Assembly (NCBI GenBank): GCA_015228815.1
Contig: JADGCV010000029.1
Coordinates: 1 to 58,235, forward strand
DNA length: 58,235 bases
Direction of reading: 5' to 3'
Source: Magnetococcales bacterium
Lineage (GTDB): Bacteria > Pseudomonadota > Magnetococcia > Magnetococcales > UBA8363
Shown: piece by piece, positions 51,810-58,235 of the stretch
Position numbering within the stretch: position 1 is the stretch's first letter
Layout: each line of letters starts with the position of its first letter
Translations under genes and position numbers: made by a program
The notes under the pieces: generated by a model
What the model saw: the letters and a program-made list of their open reading frames with translations, nothing else
What the model was told of the DNA's origin: nothing
Database searches by the model: none

Positions 51810-52514
51810 CTATTGATCGGAGAAATAAATGTCGCCAAACCATGTTCTGGCCTGACCATGACGGTTATCGGTATCGACCATGATGGCCACGGCATGAATC
51901 GTTTGAATCTCCTCGTTGAACAGACGCTTGAAATCCTGGGCGACAGGACGTGTGAAGTGTTGCCAGCCCTTCGTTTGTGTGTGGTCGTCATGCACAACCA
52001 ACATTTGGACCTGATCGGAATAGGGATTGGCCCAGGAACTTCCTTCGGGGAGACGACTGGAATGGACATAATTGATGCTTCGGGTTTGCCAGAAAAAAGG
52101 ACCGTCCGCGACGATGATTCCGACTCGGGCGGCAAAGTCGTCTCCTTCCCGACTCTGTTCATCATGTTCGGGAAGAGGAAGTTCAATCTTCCAGGACCAA
52201 TGAAGAATCGGCCATTTTTTCAGGTCGATGGTTTCCTTTCGCAGCATCATTTCCGCGGCGTTCTCGCTGGTGACCCGAAGATGACCACCACCCGTGGCCA
52301 CTTCACGGGAAGTCGATTCGAAACGCCATTGGTTTTCGCCATGCAGACTTTTTCGTTGCCAACCTTCCAGGCGTTGCCATGAAAAATCACCCACGGTCCA
52401 GCGTGCCGCGTTTCCCTGGACACTCCACAGATTGCCGGACAGCACCATCGATCCGATCATGAGCCATTTTGCTGGAGTTTCAATTTTTCCGAATCTTGAG
52501 TGCGTTTTTTTCAT
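51810..52514 (-). CDS. DUF3047 domain exported protein
   Basis: The 234-residue protein has a basic start and signal-like hydrophobic segment (WLMIGSMVLSGNLWSVQGNA) and then a DUF3047 domain: FSWQRLEGWQRKSL, LHWSWKIELPLPEHDEQSREGDDFAARVGIIV, INYVHSS and MVDTDNRHGQARTWFGDIYF. The family forms a beta-jelly-roll and has unknown function. It is divergent from the KAVEAP-repeat gene. Confidence 0.82.
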   Translation of the reverse strand: MKKTHSRFGKIETPAKWLMIGSMVLSGNLWSVQGNAARWTVGDFSWQRLEGWQRKSLHGENQWRFESTSREVATGGGHLRVTSENAAEMMLRKETIDLKKWPILHWSWKIELPLPEHDEQSREGDDFAARVGIIVADGPFFWQTRSINYVHSSRLPEGSSWANPYSDQVQMLVVHDDHTQTKGWQHFTRPVAQDFKRLFNEEIQTIHAVAIMVDTDNRHGQARTWFGDIYFSDQ

Positions 52515-52658
52515 CGTTACATCCTTCAGTTACCGAAAATCGAATGTGAATCGGGTTGCCTTTCAAGATTGAATCCAATAACCTTACCCGACAGCGGTTC
52601 AAAGATGAAAACAAGCCGAACCCGGAAGATTCCTTCAACCAGTAGAGAGGCATAATCA

Positions 52659-53141
52659 ATGAAGAAGCTCGCAGTTATCGGTGCGTTTTGCGCCGCAACC
52701 ATGATCATGGCTTCCAGCACCGCGTCCGCGCATGACCTGGTGACTCGTGTCCCCTGTGACAGTAGTTGGTCGATTTTCCCCTATGGCGGTTGTGACCCGC
52801 ACCCCCATCATTACTCCTACCATGGCACCTTTGAAAATATTTCCCGAGTGACGATCCTGACTTTTGGCAACGAAGCAGCCAAGCCACAAGTGACAGCCAC
52901 CGCAACGAAGGAAACTCCCAAGGTTGTCGAAGCCCCCAAGGCTGTCGAAGCCCCCAAGGCTGTCGAAGCCCCCAAGGCTGTCGAAGCCCCCAAGGCTGGC
53001 AAGGCTGGCGGAACATCCAAACCGGCGAAAATGTCCAAGGATGCGGCGGCGAAGTCGGACACCCACAAGACCGCGGCTGAAAAAGAGGCGCATTCCCACG
53101 GTGCCGCTCCAAAGGAGGATGCCGCCAAGGGATCCAAATAA
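52659..53141 (+). CDS. Small exported protein with KAVEAP repeats
   Basis: The 160-residue protein has a signal peptide (KKLAVIGAFCAATMIMASSTASA), a Cys/His-rich segment (VPCDSSWSIFPYGGCDPHPHHYSYHG) and then repeats KxVEAP (x4) leading into an Ala/Lys-rich low-complexity tail. No family is recognised. The tail is histone-H1-like in composition. A strong terminator follows at 53166. Confidence 0.65.
   Translation: MKKLAVIGAFCAATMIMASSTASAHDLVTRVPCDSSWSIFPYGGCDPHPHHYSYHGTFENISRVTILTFGNEAAKPQVTATATKETPKVVEAPKAVEAPKAVEAPKAVEAPKAGKAGGTSKPAKMSKDAAAKSDTHKTAAEKEAHSHGAAPKEDAAKGSK
52919..52999 (+). repeat. 18-bp tandem repeats inside the KAVEAP gene
   Basis: About four consecutive copies of an 18-bp unit containing GAAGCCCCCAAGGCTGTC, in frame (KAVEAP). 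Near-identical at the DNA level, so copy number is likely to vary between strains. Confidence 0.9.
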
Positions 53142-53165
53142 ACTTTTTCCAATTCTGGTCCTTGA

Positions 53166-53197
53166 GAAGGCCGGAGGGCAACCTTCGGCTTTTTTTT
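53166..53197 (+). terminator. Rho-independent terminator after the KAVEAP gene
   Basis: The stem GCCGGAGG/CCTTCGGC (one G-U pair) with a GCAA tetraloop is followed by a run of eight T residues. It lies about 25 bases past the stop codon. A textbook intrinsic terminator. Confidence 0.92.
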
Positions 53198-53398
53198 GTG
53201 TACCCGGCAACTCTTGCCTGTTGTTTGCCGACATGGAGACTTTTTCCTGTCCGATCAACCGAATCGTGCTTCGAGAAAAACGTAATGGATCGATAATATC
53301 CATTAAAATCAATATGAAAAACTGATGGCACGAAAGTTGATTCATTTCTCTGTAAAGAAAAAAGATCCGCCAACGGACACACCATGAGGAGAGGGTTC

Positions 53399-53881
53399 AT
53401 GATCAACGTATCGATGCTGGAAGTGACTCTGACGCAGTCCACCATGTCCACGGGGACCCATGGAAACAAGGATGGATTTGAATCGATATTCACCAGGACG
53501 GTGAACGCCAGGGCGATCGAGGTCAACTTTGACGAGGATGGTGATTTACTGGAGCCGAATCAATCTTCCGGGGGCATGGATGCGCTGCTTGCCATTTTGC
53601 ATCAGCGTTCTGGAATTCGTTGTTGCTCCGACATCGAATCCAGGGAGACGGTGGAGGGACAGGACGAGAACTCGGGCATTGAAGGATTATGGGCCTTGTT
53701 GTTTGAACTTCTGGACAAGACCTCTCGCCTTGCATCGGAATTGTATGAAACCGTTCCGGAGAATGCTCCCGTTTCGCCGTGGCCCGGAGCGGAAACAAAC
53801 GCCATAACGGAACCTTCGACGGAAGAAGTTCCGGGATTGGTATCCGAATCGGGGGCAGAGGAACAATTGCTCGCGGCTTGA
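53399..53881 (+). CDS. Hypothetical acidic protein
   Basis: From ATG 53399 (GAGGAGAGG seven bases upstream) the product is 160 residues. It is acidic, has no signal peptide and no recognised domain; helical segments (GMDALLAILHQRSG, GLWALLFELLDKTSRLASELYE) suggest helix bundles. The C-terminal 35 residues are Glu/Pro/Ser rich. The good ribosome binding site supports translation; function unknown. Confidence 0.55.
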   Translation: MINVSMLEVTLTQSTMSTGTHGNKDGFESIFTRTVNARAIEVNFDEDGDLLEPNQSSGGMDALLAILHQRSGIRCCSDIESRETVEGQDENSGIEGLWALLFELLDKTSRLASELYETVPENAPVSPWPGAETNAITEPSTEEVPGLVSESGAEEQLLAA

Positions 53882-53982
53882 TGGTTGATCTCTTCCTCCA
53901 CGGGGAAATGTGCGGCAAGGAATCGCTGGGTTGGGCCATGGTCAGGGCGTCATCCCGGAAGATGCGCCGGATTCGCGCCGTT

Positions 53983-54642
53983 TCAGAAAAACTCCATGAT
54001 GTATTCCATCATCGATTTCTGACGTTTGCCATAGAGTTTTTCTTCCAATTCCCTGGCATTCAGTTCCACGGTTTCCTCTTCCTTGCCTTCCCCTTTCTTG
54101 GGATTTGGCGGTCCGTGGATCGTACCATGCCGATAGAAAACCTGTCGGACCGGTTTTCCACTTTCATCGTATTCGTTGGAATATCCATGCCGCTTTCCTT
54201 TGGAATAACTGATTGACCGGAGCAGTTTTCCATTGCTGTCATACTGTTCGGCAGCGCCCTCTTCCAATCCGTTTTCATACTTGACCGTAGATTTCTCTCC
54301 ATTCCAACCGAATGTTGTCCAGACATCGAACTTCAATCCCTGGACATAGGTCCCTTCCACCATGAGCTTGCCGTTGGTTCCGTCTGAATTCTGATAATAC
54401 CCTTTGACGGGTCCGGAGTAGGGTGTAAAACTGTCCTTGAGATAGGCGACCCCCTTGCGAATCTCGATATCGGAAGTGGTCACTTCCTTGCATCCGGAAA
54501 TGAAGAGAGATCCGAACAAGAGCAGCATGAAGGTCAGGTGATGCCACCAGACGGGCATTGGCCTGCTGTCATTCCGGTCGATCGGTTTCCCTGGAAAAGG
54601 GGGCGCGGCCCAATGAATGCGGGAAACGGGAGAGAATGTCAT
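53983..54642 (-). CDS. MORN-repeat (YwqK-like) lipoprotein
   Basis: From ATG 54642 (AGGAG nine bases upstream) about 219 residues. There is a hydrophobic segment and lipobox (LLLFGSLFISGC, Cys about 50), then MORN_2/YwqK-type repeats: GPVKGYYQNSDGTNGKLMVEGTY, GWNGEKSTVKYENGLEEGAAEQYDSNGKLL, GYSNEYDESGKPVRQVFYRHG. The long region before the hydrophobic stretch is odd for a lipoprotein, and ATG 54558 would place the Cys at 23. It is predicted to be envelope-anchored; function unknown. Confidence 0.7.
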   Translation of the reverse strand: MTFSPVSRIHWAAPPFPGKPIDRNDSRPMPVWWHHLTFMLLLFGSLFISGCKEVTTSDIEIRKGVAYLKDSFTPYSGPVKGYYQNSDGTNGKLMVEGTYVQGLKFDVWTTFGWNGEKSTVKYENGLEEGAAEQYDSNGKLLRSISYSKGKRHGYSNEYDESGKPVRQVFYRHGTIHGPPNPKKGEGKEEETVELNARELEEKLYGKRQKSMMEYIMEFF

Positions 54643-54869
54643 GGACAATGGCTCCTGGTTGACCCGTCATGGGGTCCTTAGGGTTCAAGTCGGCTGCAAT
54701 TGTTTTATTTTTTCATGATTTCCCATAAATTTTCAATTTTTTTCGCAAACGCCGGGCCAATATGCAAGGAAGTTTTTCTTTCTCCCGAGGGGAAAACCAT
54801 TGATGGACAACGGAGTTGATCGCGGGACATGGACAACCATCGAAGAGGTCCACGTCTTGGGATGATCTG

Positions 54870-54900
54870 GTCGTCCCCCGTGCAGGGCGCGGATTGAAAC
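54870..54900. repeat. Solitary type I-C-like CRISPR repeat
   Basis: A 31-nt sequence starting GTCGTCCCCC and ending GCGCGGATTGAAAC matches the consensus ends of type I-C CRISPR repeats (GTCGC... and ...GGATTGAAAC). The middle forms a stem with one C:C mismatch around CGTGCA. There is no second copy within spacer distance and no cas gene nearby. It may be the relic of an array or chance; the exact GGATTGAAAC tail makes chance less likely. Confidence 0.5.
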
Positions 54901-54902
54901 AA

Positions 54903-54918
54903 ACACACACACACACAC
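54903..54918 (+). repeat. (AC)8 dinucleotide tract upstream of the DedA gene
   Basis: Eight AC units sit directly after the CRISPR-like repeat and eight bases before the AGGAGAAGG ribosome binding site of the DedA gene. Such tracts mutate by slippage; changes here would alter leader length, not reading frame. Confidence 0.9.
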
Positions 54919-54941
54919 GCACGCAGGAGAAGGTCGAAGCG

Positions 54942-55517
54942 ATGCAAAAGCTCTATTTCTGGGTCATGGAAAAGGCGGGTCACCGGCATGCGGAAGGGTG
55001 GCTGGCGTTCATTTCCTTCATCGAAAGTTCGATCTTTCCCATCCCTCCCGACGTGATGTTGATCCCCATGGTTCTGGCTGCTCCGGGACGATGGTTTCGG
55101 TTGGCGCTGGTGTGTACCCTTTCTTCGGTCGCCGGGGGGTACCTTGGATATGCCATTGGCCATTTTTTCATGGATACCCTGGGAATGGCCATCCTTGAAA
55201 TTTTTCATCTGACAGCAAAGTTTCATGCCTTCAAACCCCTGGTCGATGAATATGGTGTCTGGGTCATCATCATCAAGGGGGCGACGCCCATTCCCTACAA
55301 ATTGATCACCATCTCCGCAGGGGCCTTCGATTTCGATCTGATGCGGTTCACCTTGGCCAGTTTCGTGGCGCGTTCGATGAGGTTTTTCCTCATCGCCATC
55401 CTGTTGTGGAAATTTGGTCCGGCAATCCGTGGTTTCATCGAAAAACGACTGAAACTGGTCATGATCGGCACCTTGTTGCTGATTCTTTCCGGCTTTGCGG
55501 TATTGAAATTCCTATGA
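54942..55517 (+). CDS. DedA/YqaA-family membrane protein
   Basis: From ATG 54942 the product is 191 residues. It shows the DedA-like topology: FISFIESSIFPIPPDVMLIPMVLAAPG, GGYLGYAIGHFF, then IIIKGATPIPYKLITISAGAFDF (the conserved FxR/TPIPYK segment) and C-terminal helices. DedA-superfamily proteins act in undecaprenyl-phosphate or phospholipid translocation. The longer frame to 54816 would read through the CRISPR-like repeat and AC tract; the AGGAGAAGG site supports 54942. Confidence 0.88.
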   Translation: MQKLYFWVMEKAGHRHAEGWLAFISFIESSIFPIPPDVMLIPMVLAAPGRWFRLALVCTLSSVAGGYLGYAIGHFFMDTLGMAILEIFHLTAKFHAFKPLVDEYGVWVIIIKGATPIPYKLITISAGAFDFDLMRFTLASFVARSMRFFLIAILLWKFGPAIRGFIEKRLKLVMIGTLLLILSGFAVLKFL

Positions 55518-55537
55518 AATCAAGATGATACTTGCGT

Positions 55538-56038
55538 TCAGTGATGTCCGGACATCCGGTCGATCGCCGCCATGAGAATTGCCGAAACTACAAATGTCAT
55601 GTGAATGATCACCATCCACATGAGTTTGTCGTTTTGTGTCTGGTGAATATCCATGAATGCCTTGAGAAGATGAATCGAGGAGATCAGAACGATGGAGGCG
55701 GACAACTTGACCTTGAGTGACCCGGCGTCGAGTTTTCCCAACCAGGAAAGCCGTTCTTGACCATCATCAAGATTCAATTGCGATACGTGGTTTTCATATC
55801 CTGACAAGATGACCATGATCAACAGATTGCCGACCAGAACCAGATCGATCAGCGTCAGGGCGGCAAGCACCAGATCGGTTTCTTTCATGCTCCATAATAG
55901 TGGCGCCAGGTGCATTATTTCTTGAAAAAATTTCACTCCCAGTGCAATGAAAATAAGCGTCAGTCCCAGGTAGAGAGGGACCAGCATCCATCGGCTGACG
56001 AACAACCATTTTTCGATGATCGCTTCCAGTTTTTCCAT
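55538..56038 (-). CDS. UPF0114 (YqhA, TIGR00645) membrane protein
   Basis: From ATG 56038 (GGGAGAAG upstream) 166 residues with four membrane helices and the family patterns EKWLFVSRWMLVPLYLGLTL, LIDLVLVGNLLIMVILSGYENHVSQL and SIHLLKAFMDI. The longer frame to 56146 lacks support. Function unknown. Confidence 0.9.
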   Translation of the reverse strand: MEKLEAIIEKWLFVSRWMLVPLYLGLTLIFIALGVKFFQEIMHLAPLLWSMKETDLVLAALTLIDLVLVGNLLIMVILSGYENHVSQLNLDDGQERLSWLGKLDAGSLKVKLSASIVLISSIHLLKAFMDIHQTQNDKLMWMVIIHMTFVVSAILMAAIDRMSGHH

Positions 56039-56233
56039 GTTCTTCTCCCTCCTGAAGGTCCGCGAATGTTCCTTGAATCGAAGTTGCGACGTAAACGATT
56101 TCAACTCGTGGATTCTTCCGGAAAATCGTTCACAATGGACTGGCACTCTACAACCTTGGCCCCCGGGAAACCAGGAGTGACCCTCCGGTGTTCAAGGTTG
56201 GGAATCGATTCTTGAGTTTTGTCGGAGGAAGCT

Positions 56234-56806
56234 ATGGGACGCCTTGCCTTTTGGAATGATCGCCATTCACGATCCGGATCGATCCCACCACCGGCACGGG
56301 TAGTGATTGAAAACCAGCATCTTCTTCCTCCGAAGGGGCAGGGGTTGGATCTGGCGTGTGGTCTGGGGGCCAATGCCCTGTTTCTGGCGCAGCACGGCAT
56401 CGAGACCCTGGCCTGGGATTTCTCCGATGTCGCCATCGACCGTTTGAAGGAAATGAGCCAGAGGCAATCGCTACCCCTGACTGCCGAGGTGCGTGATGTG
56501 GTATCCTTCCCTCCATGGTCCGATGGGTTCGATTGTGTCGTCGTTTCGCGTTTTCTGGAACGCAGCCTTGCCGGTCCGATCATGGCATCCTTGAGACCGG
56601 GAGGAATTCTCATGTACCAGACGTTTCTCCGGGACAAGTCCCCGGGAATCGGTCCCGACGACCCCGCCTATCTCCTGAATCCCAACGAACTGTTGACCAT
56701 GTTTTCCCGATTGCGCCTCCTGGCTTACCGTGAGGAGGGACAGGTGGGAAATCGCGCCCTCGGGTGGCGTAACGAAGCGATGTTGGTGGGCATGAGGGTC
56801 GATTGA
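56234..56806 (+). CDS. Class I SAM-dependent methyltransferase (TehB-like)
   Basis: From ATG 56234 the product is 190 residues: RLAFWNDRHSRSG, SAM motif GLDLACGLGANALFLAQHG, LAWDFSDVAIDRL, and CVVVSRFLERSL in place of motif II/III. This 'WxxR' type start and size fit TehB/tellurite-type methyltransferases, but the substrate is unknown. GGAGGA precedes the ATG by five bases; TTG 56219 is in frame but less likely. The NnrS gene follows by one base. Confidence 0.85.
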   Translation: MGRLAFWNDRHSRSGSIPPPARVVIENQHLLPPKGQGLDLACGLGANALFLAQHGIETLAWDFSDVAIDRLKEMSQRQSLPLTAEVRDVVSFPPWSDGFDCVVVSRFLERSLAGPIMASLRPGGILMYQTFLRDKSPGIGPDDPAYLLNPNELLTMFSRLRLLAYREEGQVGNRALGWRNEAMLVGMRVD

Positions 56807-56807
56807 A

Positions 56808-58040
56808 ATGCAAAACAAGATTCCACTGATCACAATTAAACCGCAATTGCATCAGATTGGTGAACCCGAGACCCGGTCGGGGCCGGTTCTGTTCGCCTAT
56901 GGTTTCCGCCCTTTCTTTCTTCTGGGATCGTTGTGGGGCGTTCTGGCGATGACCTTGTGGTTGATGATCCTGTACGGCCCCCTGGAAAGTCCGGGATTGC
57001 TCCCATCCTCGTGGTGGCATGGCCATGAAATGATCTTCGGCTTTGTCGCGGCCATGGCGGCGGGATTCCTGTTGACGGCGGTGACCAATTGGACCCAGAC
57101 GACACCGCTTCGAGGGATTCCTCTGATGGCCCTGGCGGGAATTTGGCTTCTGGGGCGGATTTTCATGTGGCTGGCCCCGGAGGGGGCCCTCTGGGTGGTG
57201 GCGGCGCTCGATCTGGCCTTCCTTCCCGGTCTGATGATCGCCATCACCCTTCCCGTCGTCCGCACGAAAAAATACCATCAGGGGGTATTTCCCGCCCTGG
57301 TGGGGTTGCTGTGGCTTGCCAACCTGATGTTCCATCTTGAATGGTTGGGAATCGTTGCGGAATCGGCGGTCATGGGAATGCGCCTGGGGGTGGACGCGAT
57401 CCTGTGGTTGATCGTTATCTTTGGCGGCAGGATGCTCCCTTCCTTCACCCAGAACGCACTGTCCGCCCTGGGAACCCGTGGCCAACTGCAAACCTGGCCC
57501 TTCATCGAACACGCCGCCAACTGGAGCATGGCTGTCGTCTCCGTTCTGGATCTTTTGTTTCTCGACCATTGGGCGACGGGTTATCTGTTCATCATCGTTG
57601 CCGTCATCCATGCCGTTCGTTTGAGCGGATGGCAAACCCATCGCGTCCTGAACACTCCCATCGTCTGGGTCCTGCATTTGGGCTATGCCTGGCTTGCCGC
57701 CGGATTTGTCTTTCGTGGCGTGTCGGTTCTGACCGATGGCATGCTTCCCACAACCGCCATCCACGCCTTGACCGTCGGCTGCTTTGGAATCACCATCATG
57801 GGCATCATGACCCGCGTTTCCCTGGCCCATACCGGTCGTCCTCTGCAACCCAAGGCCATCCTGTCGGGGCTTTTCATTCTTCTGGCATTGACTGCCTTGC
57901 TGCGACTCGATCTGGTTCCAATCGACTATGGCTGGGCGGTATCCCTGTCGGGAATCGCCTGGGTGTGTGCCTTTCTTGTGTTTTTCCTCGAATTCTTTCC
58001 CATACTGACCCAACCTCGTGTCGATGGTCGTCCGGGGTGA
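56808..58040 (+). CDS. nnrS: NnrS family membrane protein
   Basis: The 410-residue, about 12-helix membrane protein has the NnrS signatures LFAYGFRPFFLLGSLWGVLAM, WHGHEMIFGFVAAMAAGFLLTAVTNWT, GGRMLPSFTQNAL and MTRVSLAHTGRPL. NnrS proteins contain haem and copper and protect against nitric oxide. No nitrite or NO reductase genes are adjacent, so nitrosative-stress tolerance rather than denitrification may be its role here. Confidence 0.95.
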   Translation: MQNKIPLITIKPQLHQIGEPETRSGPVLFAYGFRPFFLLGSLWGVLAMTLWLMILYGPLESPGLLPSSWWHGHEMIFGFVAAMAAGFLLTAVTNWTQTTPLRGIPLMALAGIWLLGRIFMWLAPEGALWVVAALDLAFLPGLMIAITLPVVRTKKYHQGVFPALVGLLWLANLMFHLEWLGIVAESAVMGMRLGVDAILWLIVIFGGRMLPSFTQNALSALGTRGQLQTWPFIEHAANWSMAVVSVLDLLFLDHWATGYLFIIVAVIHAVRLSGWQTHRVLNTPIVWVLHLGYAWLAAGFVFRGVSVLTDGMLPTTAIHALTVGCFGITIMGIMTRVSLAHTGRPLQPKAILSGLFILLALTALLRLDLVPIDYGWAVSLSGIAWVCAFLVFFLEFFPILTQPRVDGRPG

Positions 58041-58235
58041 TCAGGGTGGGTGTATTGGTTTGTGCTGGTTCAGCGCAAATACAACTCTGTCGCTGAGTGT
58101 TGGCGGACACTTAACCCATCTTTCGCGATTCGACCAACTTGAATAGTATAACAAATTTATTTTTAAAGATATGGCATACAAAGGTCGGCACCACAGAGGA
58201 TGAATTGGTTCAATGAGCCTGGACAGTGTTCAATG
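58041..58235. other. Intergenic region at the right edge
   Basis: 195 bases with no supported gene. The second half is AT-rich (58135-58180). A possible gene start ATG at 58213 (AGCCTGGACAGTGTTCAA) runs off the edge after eight codons and is too short to judge; an 8-bp sequence GTTCAATG occurs twice in the last 28 bases. Confidence 0.35.

Overview
The window looks like one chromosomal contig of a GC-rich, two-membrane proteobacterium. The evidence is an envelope and translation gene set typical of that group: lnt, ampD, mpl, hflK-hflC-DUF2065, rpmF-plsX-fabH, miaB, phoH-ybeY, NnrS, YqgE/AlgH and TlyA. Several small DUF families and heavy c-di-GMP and two-component signalling would fit a magnetococcus-like or other deep alphaproteobacterial lineage. 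That placement is inference only; there is no rRNA gene or magnetosome gene here to settle it.

Layout. 1-620: an IS110-family (IS1111-like) transposase cut by the window edge. 624-9606: minus-strand genes, including an alpha/beta hydrolase, a large uncharacterised lipoprotein, a GDYXXLXY/DUF2157 membrane pair, an orphan acyl carrier protein, an orphan efflux adaptor, YidD, a coiled-coil protein built from 54-bp repeats with a damaged 5' end, and a response regulator-histidine kinase. 9974-15845: PilZ-GAF hybrid kinase, REC-HD-GYP phosphodiesterase, polysaccharide deacetylase and a tiny membrane protein. 15945-25572: tRNA-Leu and a conserved block (flavin reductase, cNMP-binding protein, rsmD-coaD-miaB with stop/start overlaps, then phoH, PgpH-like HD protein, ybeY, lnt).

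25569-29632 is an accessory island between lnt and a diguanylate cyclase. It holds a STAND-like NTPase remnant, an AT-rich 65-codon ORF, a translationally coupled AAA ATPase + TOPRIM-like pair (the likeliest defence module), a toxin-antitoxin pair with a broken PIN toxin, an 83-bp scar of a second AAA gene copy, and two 132-bp direct repeats (about 88% identical). Each repeat carries the 3' end of a diguanylate cyclase gene. I read this as an integration hotspot that has been used more than once.

30622-37181 is a compact minus-strand operon: a membrane-anchored FGE/SUMF1-like protein, a large secreted or anchored vWA protein, and an ABC ATPase with an FtsX/LolE-like permease. I do not recognise it as a described system, and it is the best novelty candidate in the window.

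37349-49838 is mostly housekeeping: FmdE-like protein, TrmJ, RsmE, HflK/HflC, YceD-L32-PlsX-FabH, TlyA, a GT4 glycosyltransferase, tRNA-Glu, Nfu, AmpD (apparently starting at CTG), Mpl and YqgE. 49905-58235 holds small secreted or membrane proteins (DUF1640-like, ankyrin repeats, DUF3047, a KAVEAP-repeat protein, a MORN-type lipoprotein), a solitary type I-C-like CRISPR repeat with an (AC)8 tract just upstream of a DedA-family gene, UPF0114, a methyltransferase and NnrS.

Coupled translation is common: ATGA, TTGA and apparently CTGA stop/start overlaps link many neighbours and help fix start codons.
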